From Magnolia sinica (lineage: Eukaryota; Streptophyta; Magnoliopsida; Magnoliales; Magnoliaceae): a stretch of DNA of 64,000 nucleotides. A program made the translations under genes and the position numbers. Positions 34,841-43,203 of this stretch are shown one piece after another (the first letter of the stretch is position 1; each line of letters starts with the position of its first letter). The stretch is taken from contig NC_080577.1 in the NCBI RefSeq assembly GCF_029962835.1, forward strand, positions 3,596,001 through 3,660,000, read 5' to 3'. Below the pieces are notes generated by a model that saw nothing but the letters and a program-made list of their open reading frames with translations, made no database searches and was not told the origin of the DNA.

Positions 34841-36598
34841 TTATCACTGTAGTTTCAAATCTGACTGATAGAAGCATAGCTGCAATTTGAGGGCAACTTT
34901 CCAATCTTGAATAATAGGAAATAACATTAAATTTTCTAGTGTCCTCTTGATTAAAAATAAATAAATTCAGAATTCAGTTTGGTTGTGCATTCAAAGATGG
35001 CCAAAGTTTTGATTCTGGAAAGACATGCAGCAGGGTCACATAGTTCAAAAAAATAAAATAAATAAAAATCGCTTCTTGTTCTCATTAAAACAAATCTTCT
35101 AGATCTCCTTCGTCGATCATGCCTACAATCCGCACTCAGAGAGTTGCATGGTTGCCGTTGCTCTCTTTCCTCCAAAATAAAACTTGGATTGTTGGTTGCT
35201 GCCAGAAGACATAATTTAGTGAGTTGTGGATCTTATGAACTTCATGTCATGCCCAAGCAAGTTCTTACTCTAGCATGACACCCTCCAAACCTTCCCTCCG
35301 TTTTGGCAATCATTTTAAGGGCTAATTTGGAATCTGTAGCTGCCTCCCTTCCTCTTCTTTTTCATTTCGCATATTGATTTATCAGATGAATTGAAAAGGT
35401 TAGAAACAGGTTGGCAACATCGAGGTCACCAGTTCTATCAAGCTTTACCCACCAATTCCGTCAGCCAATGCCCATGACAGGGGAAGGTGGGTAGGGATGG
35501 TTCACTGAGCGGGGACCAATCAGATAATGTACAACCATGCATTTTCATCTATGTTCCACCGGCCAACCTTTGATGCGCAGTTCTATCAGCCTTTGCCATA
35601 TTTACTGCCACTTCTTTTTTCTGAATTCTCCTGGCTGCCATTTGTATCTTTTACAATCCTGTTTCTTATCCTATGATTTTCAAAATAGCATGATAAGGTT
35701 AGTTGATTTTGCTGTTCAGGATTTGATCTCCTGTTGAACTTCATTTTGTTTCTTGACAGGCCATTTTTTGTTATTGGATTACGTCAAACCTTTTCTCCCT
35801 TGTTTATGGGCTCGGTGAGCACTTCTCCCTCTGTAAATATAGTTGATAATAAATTATATTATCCTTTATCTGAGGAAGTGTATGGTGTCTTCACACCTTT
35901 AGTTAATACAAATGGGTCCATGGTTCAGTGATGCACTGTCAGTAGTATGGGTCCCATGGTGCCATGCCCAGGAATGTCTTTGGTGGGACAATCCTATCTT
36001 GTCTAGTGGTGGCCTGCAAATGGACAGTCAATGAAAGAAATACACAGTTTTCCCTCAACTGAAAAAAGGCCAGACTAGGATGTTCCCATCTGGGATTTTG
36101 GGGTATTGCTCATCCTTGGGGCGGCCCATTAGATCAATCTTCTGGAACCAGCACTAGTTGCATAAACCAAGCCTCGAGTATACTATGCATATCTGTCGTT
36201 TGAGGCATTAAAATTTTTCTATGATACTGTTGTTTGGTTTTCATGCAAGGTTTGACTTTTAAGAGTTGCTTTGAAGGTTTGACTTTTTTTTTTTTTTTGT
36301 CATGACAGTAATTAAACGGCCTTCAGTGAAGAAGCTCTTGGGTCTACCTGAAATAGTTCCACAGCCTACTACTGCACAACAGCCTAGCTTCTATCCTTTT
36401 GGTGGATCTAAACCACTGCTCGGGGGATTGAAGTCGCTTTTTGGGGAGTCTGTAAGTGCAACAACAGCAGATCCTCTGACACCAGTCAACCAATCAAAGA
36501 TTCCGGACACAAGGATATCTCGGTCCTCCAATGTTGGTCAGCGGTTTAGCAGACTTGAAAGGACAGTGAAAGGAAGAAAGAGAACCAAGAAAAACTGA
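3744..36598 (+). CDS. OXA1: Mitochondrial inner-membrane insertase OXA1 (Oxa1/YidC/Alb3 family)
   Basis: Inserts mitochondrially made and some imported proteins into the inner membrane and supports respiratory-chain assembly. Ten exons: 3744-3751, 5047-5514, 17438-17528, 19330-19374, 19497-19555, 20547-20622, 21017-21148, 28688-28795, 35760-35814, 36309-36598. All introns are GT-AG, every phase agrees, and the product has 443 residues, close to plant OXA1 (about 430). Residues 1-110 form a basic, serine-rich presequence-like region starting MYRRSISSK. The insertase core follows: [36 protein letters not shown] (about 226-241), [28 protein letters not shown] and [12 protein letters not shown], with hydrophobic spans near 143-180, 235-249, 275-293 and 310-347. 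The C-terminus is basic (GRKRTKK), as expected for mitoribosome contact. The first exon codes only two codons and two bases behind a weakish GTCTGT donor, so the start is the least certain part. No coding defect was seen despite the enormous introns. Confidence 0.93.
3752..5046. other. OXA1 intron 1
   Basis: 1,295 bases, T-rich, GT-AG. Short ORFs inside have no recognisable domain. I see no mobile element with confidence. Confidence 0.7.
6348..8229 (+). pseudogene. LINE ORF1 remnant (RRM plus DUF4283-like region)
   Basis: 6348-6845 is an open frame of 165 codons with an RRM-like fold signature: [11 protein letters not shown] near residues 55-65 and YKGFALIKM near 95-103. Known plant L1 ORF1 proteins use such domains to bind LINE RNA. 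After a stop, a second open stretch, 6990-7388, resembles the DUF4283 region found next to zinc knuckles in these elements ([10 protein letters not shown]-type and [12 protein letters not shown]-type words). A third stretch, 7624-8229, is low in recognisable motifs. The split into three frames shows decay. The 6348 start is an ATG; the later stretches do not begin at real start codons. Confidence 0.7.
9897..10460. mobile_element. Non-autonomous hAT-like DNA transposon inserted in the LINE ORF2
   Basis: The LINE reading frame is cut and resumes in frame after the insert, with AGCATAG present on both sides (9890-9896 and 10461-10467) as a target-site duplication. The ends are rich in CGAGTCGAG/CTCGACTCG words in inverse orientation. 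The right end reads GTGCACCCCTA, the usual complement of a TAGGGGTGCAC hAT-type end. The left end lacks that terminal 12-base piece and begins directly at CTCGTTCGACTCG. No coding capacity. Confidence 0.75.
11231..11803 (+). repeat. Tandem duplication of the LINE reverse-transcriptase core (period about 287)
   Basis: The stretch starting GTTTGAGGCAAGGCGACCC at 11231 is repeated from about 11518. Both copies contain the RQGDP and FADD-coding parts and end near a TTAACATG word. The copies differ at roughly one base in ten, with small indels, so the duplication is old or arose during reverse transcription from related templates. Confidence 0.85.
11985..12780 (-). mobile_element. LTR-like portion of the gypsy-related remnant
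   Basis: Non-coding sequence downstream (on the minus strand) of the gypsy pol remnant and probably part of a 3' LTR that extends up to about 13190. A purine-rich CCGGGGAGATTGATGGGG on the minus strand near 13180-13200 is the likely polypurine tract and LTR start. Nothing coding was recognised. Confidence 0.45.
13200..14573 (-). mobile_element. Ty3/gypsy chromovirus fossil, internally deleted polyprotein
   Basis: On the minus strand, from high to low coordinates: a segment ending in the words that precede gypsy reverse transcriptase ([14 protein letters not shown]-type, about 14260-14190); an integrase C-terminal stretch with [15 protein letters not shown] and VHIRPEWYP (about 13960-13850); FNVKDLV (about 13745); and a chromodomain with [10 protein letters not shown] and [12 protein letters not shown] (about 13390-13250). 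The reverse transcriptase and most of the integrase are absent, so this is a deletion derivative and broken. Confidence 0.8.
13405..13655 (-). repeat. 41-base minisatellite inside the gypsy remnant
   Basis: About six units starting AGGTATGGGA at roughly 13409, 13450, 13491, 13531, 13573 and 13614. Because 41 is not a multiple of three, all three frames are open and give rotating proline-rich repeats. Confidence 0.8.
14700..15120. repeat. A-rich tandem repeat, unit about 66-72 bases
   Basis: CCTAGTTTCT recurs at 14703, 14769, 14837 and 14909, alternating with GGAAAGTTTCTAAAAA. Units become shorter and more diverged toward 15120. It lies in the untranslated leader zone of the minus-strand LTR remnant. 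Confidence 0.85.
15276..15378. repeat. Near-perfect palindrome of about 103 bases
   Basis: GCTCTGATAC...TTGATGCAGGACAATCAACC on the left mirrors GGTTAATTGTCCTGCATCAA...GTATCAGAGC on the right, centred on AAAGCTCGAGCTTT at 15323-15336. Each arm is an LTR-end-like sequence plus a TGGTATCAGAGC-type primer-binding site, so two such junctions sit head to head. Confidence 0.85.
15380..15645 (+). repeat. Two tandem copies of a 135-base unit
   Basis: Units begin GGAGGTCTCGTGTT at 15380 and 15515 and end in a GGGGCCCACG word. Each starts with a tRNA-B-box-like GTGTTCGAGACTCC. The unit lies between two direct copies of the element end (15329 and 15729). Confidence 0.8.
17529..19329. other. OXA1 intron 3 with a TIR-type repeat and CA tracts
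   Basis: 1.8 kb. CA-rich tract about 17735-17850 and (CA)n at 18317-18346. Between them, about 17885-18310, lies a short repeat with GGGGCCCACTGTGATG at its left end and words such as CAGCCTGATTGGAAAC and GACTCAGGTGGGCC, typical of the MITE families in this window. A poly-T stretch lies near 18858-18880. No gene inside. Confidence 0.65.
19685..20056. mobile_element. MITE, GCTTTGCTAAG / ATGTGCCAGCATGG family, copy A (OXA1 intron 5)
   Basis: The left arm CACATGTGCCAGCATGG followed by GATCCAATCCAT is mirrored near 19990-20040 by GATGGATTGGATTT and CATGCTGGCACAAGTGTG. Related copies lie at 46457-46862 and 58230-58560. Non-coding. Confidence 0.75.
20675..20711. repeat. (TCA)n microsatellite, OXA1 intron 6
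   Basis: About ten CAT/TCA units shortly after the exon 6 donor. Confidence 0.9.
21539..22043. mobile_element. MITE with GGGGCCCGTTTGGATG ends
   Basis: Starts GGGGCCCGTTTGGATG and ends CATCCAAAGGGCCCC, a Harbinger/Tourist-like terminal inverted repeat. CTTG flanks the GGGCCC ends on both sides, which may be part of the target duplication but is not the usual three bases. A related copy in inverse orientation lies at 23941-24347. Confidence 0.65.
22740..23280 (-). mobile_element. Possible LTR-retrotransposon leader fragment
   Basis: On the minus strand, a GTCCTGTATCA-type end is followed by AGTATCAGAGCAAG, resembling an LTR end plus primer-binding site. The flanking sequence has no coding signal. 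Broken fragment; assignment is tentative. Confidence 0.3.
23290..23748. mobile_element. TIR element with GGTAACAGT-type ends
   Basis: Left end AATAATGGTAACAGTGGCTG is mirrored by TACTGTTACTTAACCATTTT at about 23716-23735. Similar GTAACGG words occur at 6297-6335 and 61980-62150. Boundaries approximate. Confidence 0.45.
23941..24347. mobile_element. Inverted, partial second copy of the GGGGCCCGTTTGGATG MITE
   Basis: Begins GGGGCCTTTTGGATGC and ends with CGTTCTATCTTTACTCCCTG, the inverse complement of a stretch near 21600-21645 in the first copy. One end is lost. Confidence 0.6.
24640..25890. repeat. Large inverted-repeat element enclosing a CATC minisatellite
   Basis: The left arm, about 24690-24800 (ACATAATAAG, AATAGGGGCCTAA, GTGCTGTCGTAA), is matched in inverse by the right arm, about 25660-25760 (TTACGACAACAC, TTAGGCCCCTATT, CTTATTATGT). 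A CATC array and CGATAT-rich sequence lie in the loop. It could be a decayed foldback-type DNA transposon. No coding frame. Confidence 0.6.
24893..25100. repeat. CATC/CATA minisatellite
   Basis: Irregular array of ATCC and ATAC tetramers, including CATGCATACAAACATGCATC, a word also found in the second array at 26644-26825. Confidence 0.9.
26644..26825. repeat. CATA/CATC minisatellite, second array
   Basis: Tetramer array like the first, separated from it by about 1.5 kb and sharing the same longer internal word. Confidence 0.9.
29585..29630. repeat. (CA)n microsatellite
   Basis: Nearly pure CA dinucleotides with one CG interruption. Confidence 0.9.
30704..33798 (+). mobile_element. 5'-truncated L1 LINE with target-site duplication
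   Basis: Flanked by AGAATAAGT at 30695-30703 and 33799-33807. It starts inside ORF2, near the end of the endonuclease, and runs to a 3' untranslated end (TTTAATATAAGCCCG, then TTTAAAAAAACAAAC). Same sense as OXA1 and as the first LINE, to which the protein is clearly related but not identical. Truncation plus duplication fits target-primed reverse transcription. Confidence 0.9.
30722..33680 (+). pseudogene. ORF2 remnant of the truncated LINE (reverse transcriptase and zf-RVT)
   Basis: Reverse transcriptase: [42 protein letters not shown] and IQFADDTLI (about 32089). Stops at 31451 (TGA) and 31694 (TAG, where the first LINE has CAG), a frame change in a C run at about 32327-32338, and further stops near 33296 and 33377. 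The C-terminal zf-RVT region has [26 protein letters not shown] and [11 protein letters not shown]. Dead element, not a host gene. Confidence 0.88.
34797..34842. repeat. (TTA)n microsatellite
   Basis: About a dozen TTA/ATT units. Confidence 0.9.
35815..36308. other. OXA1 intron 9
   Basis: 494 bases. 35990-36050 has GTGGCCTGCAAATGGACAGT, related to a stretch in LACS intron 1 near 56925, so a MITE fragment is likely. A T run precedes the acceptor. Confidence 0.55.
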
Positions 36599-39173
36599 TA
36601 CTGCATCCTCAAAACTTTGTGATCACAGCCAGGTTTTAATTTTAATTGGCTTGTCAAATAAATCTATTAATCTGAGCCGTCCATCCATACAGCATTATAG
36701 GTCAACGAGCCGGATTCAGTTCTGCATGTTGCACGGAAAAAAAATAGCAGCGGTAATTTTGTAATGCTTCTCACCAAGTGCCAGTAGTGATAATCTCACT
36801 TGTAATTTTGATGGTGGGGAATTGTTGTATGTCCAGTAGTCTGAGTCAGCGTAATAACACCATGATCAAGAAGTTGGATTCGCTCTCCATTATTTAATAT
36901 AAACTGATTTATTTATTTTTCCTTTTTCCTTTTTTTTTTTAAAGAAAAAGAAAATTCCTTTTTAAAGTAGGTTCAATATGTTTTTTCCTCTCTCAGTTGT
37001 AGAAACTATATGAAGTTTGAATCTGAAATTGATATGTATTTTGAACCCAATTTTCGTGTGTAAAGTTTCTACGAGTCAGTATGCACTGATCTTGCACCGT
37101 TCATATTTTGGTAAATGGGAATCCCAACACATTTCAGAAAGGGATTGGAGTCATCCCCCTAATGAAAGAAAATAACCCGGTTCCTGGGGCTCTTTCTCTG
37201 CCTCCCTCACGAACATAATCCACTGCGACACATACTCAGCCGGTACAACACCCTAGCTCTGTGGGCACCGTGTTGTAAGTGTGAAATCCAGTGTCCATCA
37301 AGGGAGCTCATGTTCACCTTAACAGAAATATCAGCCTGATCCAAAACTCATGTGGGCTGCAGCACAGGGAACTAGGTGCTTGTCTGTGTTATGGATCAGG
37401 CTGATTTTTGGAGTGTATATTCATCATGGTGAGGCTCATCTGATAAATAGGTTGATAGGGCCCACACAAACCTATGATTGGCATCCCTCTCTACTGTTTC
37501 CTGTGGTGTGGATCATGCCAGCCATTCGGAGCTGAGGTGTTATAACCACTGCACAACAGATGTGGTGGAGGATTCTTGTTACCTCTTACACACAAAACTA
37601 GCCCTCTTCCCACGTCTTTAACTCTCTAAGTCTACTGGCAGAGTTCCATTTATTGTTAGAAACCTATTGGAGAGCATCCATGGATTGCTGGAACCAGGAT
37701 CATATTGTTTTAACAATCCTAACCTCTGATTCGTGAACACATTTATTCTTTCTTAAAATTAGACCATTGGATATTTTCATTTTTAACTGTCCACCAATGT
37801 GATACTCAGATAAATAAAGTGCTACTTTTGGTTCATGTTGCATCTAAACTGAGAACCATAATTTGGAAAGTTTAATTTAACTCGCTAGTATGCTACATAA
37901 GCGGTTACTAAGTGCATGTGCATCATCCATCACACTCTGCCAGAGTATCAATACTTCACAGTCCTATATATAGTATTATAGCAGTTTCCACCATCCGTTC
38001 ATTATCGCACACCCATCCAAACAAATGTATGCTCTCGTTCTCGTATTAGTTGATCTGCTTTTAACCATCTCTAGGGAAGTTTTCCTGACCTTGAAACTGT
38101 ATTCAGAGAAAAATGTGACTCACTTACTTTTGCTTTGATGCTACTCGTGATTTTATTTACTCACTAAGGTTGGATCGCAAGGTTTGCCACACGCTTCAGC
38201 ATGGGTTTATTGCACATGGCACGCTTAGATGATTCGATGGGGAAAAGGTCCGTTTAGAGGGTGAAGATTTAGTTCAATGCTAGAATGTGGCCCATCATGT
38301 AGGTGGTGCACCGTATCAATGGCGGCAGGCAAGTCCTTTCTTATGCCAAGCCACCATTGGCTGGGATCGGGTTTCTTTGTAAGGCCCTTGTGATTAGTCC
38401 TGGCCTGATTTCCAGCTTTTTTGGCCAAAGAATCCACAAGTTTTTGAAATAAAATGCCTTTTGGGAGCTATTTATACTGCCGGACAGTGCGATTCTTGAG
38501 TCTTGATATGCAGGCAAGTATAAAATTGTACACGTGGCATACATTTACCTCAATTTACATCCAGTAAATTGCGTCAGTCCGAAAGTCCAATTGGCTGAAC
38601 CATCCTAGCCTCTGATTCATATGGACACTTGTTTGTTGAAATTGGAACAATCCTAACGGTTCAATAAGTGTCCACAAATCCAATACTCCAATAATCTAAT
38701 CATGTTCACCAAAGCAACGGTCAGATAATCAAATAACGTCCACCATTCCAACTGTCAAGTAATCAAAGAAGCGTAATTTCCAGTTCAAGATACATACCCA
38801 TAATTTCGACAGTTTAATTTGCATTACTGCTACTACAGCATCTGATGTGGGCCTACATTTTAGAAGTTTTAGATGGGTCTGATTTTATGGATTTGGGTAA
38901 CTTGAAGTAAATATAATCTCTAGATTCATAATTTCAATGAGGTAAGCTCATTTTCAAGTATCTACCAAACAGACAACGGAGAGGAAACCGGCAAGCATGT
39001 GGTAGCTGTGACATTGGGCATCGTATTCTATCAAAACCACGTGTAAAGTGGGTCCCATTATTTAGATGGTTTAAATTGAGATGCATATGTGCCTTGTGGT
39101 CAGAGTTAGTGGGCTTGAAGCTTTCGTGACTTTCGTATGCAGAAGGCGCTGTGACTTTCGCTGACGTGGATAA
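36599..39173. other. Intergenic between OXA1 and the Kgd4-like gene
   Basis: Starts with the OXA1 3' untranslated region. 37250-37530 carries MITE-like words (CAGCCTGATCCAAAACTC, TTTCCTGTGGTGTGGATC). 37560-39000 holds no recognised gene or element. Confidence 0.6.
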
Positions 39174-39592
39174 AATGATTTTATGTAGATGAGATCCACC
39201 CCGTCCATCAGGTGCACCACCTTGCGCTTGGACCAGGGCCCTAAAATCAGGCCCATTCAACACTCAGGTTGGCTACACCGTGGGAAACAATTGAAATGGC
39301 AAGTCCCACCATTAAAATAGTCTGAACTGCATGGTGTGTATGCCATCCAATCCACTCATCTGAGGCGGCACACGAGGATGAACGGATTAGCTGAGAATCA
39401 GGACATTAAAAGGACAAAAGCTCGTGTGGGCTACACGACGTGAATTTATAGTTTTTAGAAACGAAATTACACCGTTCCCCTTGGTGTGGCGCACATAAAT
39501 CTGGGATTCGACTCATTTGCAATTACCAGACTGAAAATGCGTGGTGGAACCTGATGGACGGGGTGGATCTGATGCATGTTTGTCCCACGCAC
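39174..39592. mobile_element. MITE just upstream of the Kgd4-like gene
   Basis: Left end AGATCCACCCCGTCCATCAG (about 39190) is mirrored by CTGATGGACGGGGTGGATCT near 39552-39571. The body has AATCAGGCCCATTCAACACT. It ends about 110 bases before the start codon, so it forms part of the promoter. Related ends occur near 48120 and 48410. Confidence 0.75.
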
Positions 39593-39703
39593 CGCTAAGT
39601 TAAAGAAAAACAAGCCGTCCGCGCGCCTACGCGAGTCAGGCAATGGTATAATAGGGCGCAGAAAGATCAAAGATGTTGGAGTCTGATTTTGCGTTAGAGA
39701 GAG

Positions 39704-42700
39704 ATGGCCGGAACGCAGCATCTGAAGCGCATCCCGCTCATTAAATTCCCTCAAAGGCATCCAAAAGCATCAGCAGCATCAACATCATCAGGTCTCTTTC
39801 CTTTCCCCTCTCTGAAATTCCTTTTTTTGCGATCTATGATTTCTCTCGTTTTCTTCTCTGTTTCTGTTTTCTTTTTTCTTTCTGGAATTCATGTATTTGA
39901 TCTGATCAATCATACCCTAATCCGGAATTGACATTTCCATCCCCTGTAATTGTTAGTAATTACCAAGAATGCCACGTTGGACCAGTGGTTCCACTACAAG
40001 TCCTTGTAGTATTCACCTGCTATTCACTTATTCATAAACCTGCTTACACACTATTGCCTGCGTGGGTCCCACTGCGTTGTGTTTATGCCGTCCAATCCAT
40101 GAATTATGTGTGCCCCACCATGATGATGGGATGACCCAAAAATCAGGCCTATCCAGTCATTAGACGGGCCACACCACAGAAAACAGTGGTGAGCCACCCA
40201 AAAACCTTCAAATAACGTGGTGTTCTGCATGATGGTTGGATCAGCCTGATTTTGGGGGTGCCAACTTTCATGGTGGAAGGACCCTGACTAGTCAGGTTGG
40301 ATGCCATTCACACACCATGGTGAGCTCGTGCTTATTCCACAAGGACTTGTAGATGATCTCGCCTCTTTTAGGGGTGGAAATAGCAGTATCGTCGCAATAT
40401 TAGTACTTTACATTGCAAACTATGGGAGGTGTTGTACTTTCTATAATGAACTGATTACCTACAACTCGGTTGTACAATGCAACCCATCTCTTTATGCATT
40501 CGGAATTGTTTTTTCCACATTTGCCCCTCAAAGTATCATACATTTTCAAGGGAAGGGGGCTGTCTGTCCTTTGCTTGTTAGCTTTGAAGCTAGCCAGCTG
40601 AGAAAACATAGGCATGCTAGCCCGTAATGGCTTTAAAGTCAGCCAGCAATCTGCACGAGTTTCTGCTTTCCAGGGAAGAATGGTTGACATGCAGCTGGCT
40701 GTAGATGATCAGTCCTTTCTATATGTGGCATGTTACAGATCATCATTATCATCCGATCCTTATCCTGACTAATTGTGGTCGTCTACAAGAATCCTGCTCC
40801 ACCATTCCACTCTATCAAGGACCATATTCTCACTTAAACTATAGGTCTTCTAATCTTTCTTACTACCTCCACCCATGTCCTTTTGGGCCTTCCCCTTGCA
40901 CTTTTAGGGCCTTCAACTTGAACCGACTCACTCCTCACCAGTGGTACTTGGTCTCTGCTACACATTAACAAACCGTATAACTCAGCTTTCCTTCATGTCA
41001 CTACCTATTAGTGCTACTTTTAGGTTCCCTCCGATGCATCCCTTTCTAATTCTATCCTTCCTTGTCTGCACTCATCCATCTCAGCATCTTTATTTCAGCT
41101 ACGCTCATTCTATGATCATGTCGTTCCTTTATTGCCCAAAATTCTGTCTTAAACAGCATGGCTGGTCATATGTCAATCCTATAAAATCTCTCCCTTAGTT
41201 TGATTGGCATGTGGTGATCATATAAAACTCCAGAGGCATGTTTCAATTCTATGAGCAAAATTATCATACATAATTGCCTTGATCACAACAATTCGGCTCT
41301 TATTACCAGCTTGATGAATCCACGGATCTAAAAATTCATTTCAGACAATTGAACCTTCTCACACTGTTTCTTTTTTAGAACCACAAAGAAATCTCACAAA
41401 TGATCAACCCAAGGCATAAAAAATGGTGATCTTAGGTAGTTGGTTAGCAACTTAACTAATTCCTCATTTTCACTCCTACTGTCACTAAAATTGTATTTCA
41501 TATACTTTACTTTAGGCCATTTGACTTAAAACCTTTAAATTCTAAAGCATCCTTCTCATCAATTAAAACTATGTCTCTCTCATCAATTAAAACTATGTCA
41601 TATGCACAAACCATGGGACCTCTTCCTGTAAATGCCTTGTTAACTTCTCCATGACCAATTCAAAAAGATATGGGCTCAATGCCCACCCTTGGCAAGCCTA
41701 CAATAATTCAGAACTCACTTCTCTCCATTACTAGTCCTCACACTTGCTATTGCTCCCTCATACGCACCCTTAATCATGTCAATATATCCTCTTGTGACTC
41801 TTTCTCAACACACACCAAATTATCTATGTAGGAATCCTATCGTATACTTTCTCTAAGTTAATAAAGGACACGTCAAGATGCTTCCTTCTCCCTACATCTC
41901 CCCATTATCTGTTTAAGTAGGAAAATGGCCTCTATGGTTGAACTTCTTGGCTTAAATCCTAACCAATTTTTGATACACTTGTCTCGCGCTTTAATGTTTG
42001 CTCAATCATTGTTCCTTGAAGTTTCATAATATGACTCATAAGTGTAATGCCATGATAGTTACTACAGCTATGTGTGCCTCCTTTATTCTTGTAAATAGGT
42101 ATTATAGTACTTATCCATTCTCTAGCATTTTCTCCGATTTTATATTCTTGTTTAACAACATATAAAAAAATGTTGAGTAGCTTTGTCAACCAGACTAAAC
42201 CAAGATCTCCCATGGACTTTCAAGCCTCTACTGGTGTACCATTGGGTACTAGGGCCTTTCCTGTCGTCTTCTTTCTCATCTTTCACTTAAGACATCCCAA
42301 TCCTAAGAAAGTAGTTATGTATCTGACCTCGTTTAGGTTTATGTTTCCTTCTATCCTGAAGTTCTTGAAATTGTCAAGCAAGTTCTGGAAGTAGCTGGTC
42401 CAACTTTAGTTGATCTCATTGTCCTTAGTCAATATCCTCTAGTCATTGCTATTAATGTATCTAAGGGATCTTTGTCCCTAGCCTTCCTCTCTCCTGTTTG
42501 CAAGTTTGAAGACATCTTTCTAACATTCTGTCATCCTTTATTTATTGTACGAATCATAAAGTTTAGCCTTCTTGCTACTTACATGCCGTTCTTTTTTGCT
42601 TTTCTATATTCTTCCAAACCTTCGTTGTTTTTAGTCCCTCGTCAAGCCTTGAAACATGATCGTTTCTTGTTAATAGCCTTTTGGACCTCTTTTTAACACC

Positions 42701-43161
42701 ACCAACTTTCCTTTTGTGAGTAGCTTTTTCCTCTAGATACCCCCAAAACTTCTTCTGCAACTTTCTTAATGCATTTAACCATCTCACATAACCATGCCAT
42801 TTCTCCCAAATCATTCAATCCTCTAACCCACCCTATGGTGCATATGCCCTAATGGGAGATATGAAGAAGTACTCTAGATATTTACACTTTTATTTTTAAG
42901 AGGTATGCTAGGGAAATTAATGGGAGATATTGAAGAGTTGATTTGTAGCTCGTGTATGGGATGCAGGACAGTTGCTGGTGTTGTATTTTTCTAACCAATT
43001 CTCATACATGTGCAGACCAGCTGATTCATGGACCCACCAAAAACCAGGCTTGTCCTCTCATTAAGTGGTTGACGTTATGAGAAATGTGGATAGTTAGAAG
43101 AAAGATGACAGCAGTTTTCTATGTTCAGTATACACCTACCTGATGAGTGGACATGATTTAT

Positions 43162-43203
<42 letters not shown>

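Larger units (their letters stand above)
28796..35759. other. OXA1 intron 8 (about 7 kb) with a truncated L1 LINE
   Basis: 28796-30694 and 33808-35759 flank the LINE. The left flank has a Tourist-like end GGGGTCGTTTGGATGC at about 29147 without a clear partner, (CA)n at 29585-29630 and a tRNA-like stretch near 29855. The right flank has (TTA)n at about 34797-34842 and a duplicated ACCTCTYGAGTCCTGGC word near 34517 and 34579. No gene. Confidence 0.7.
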
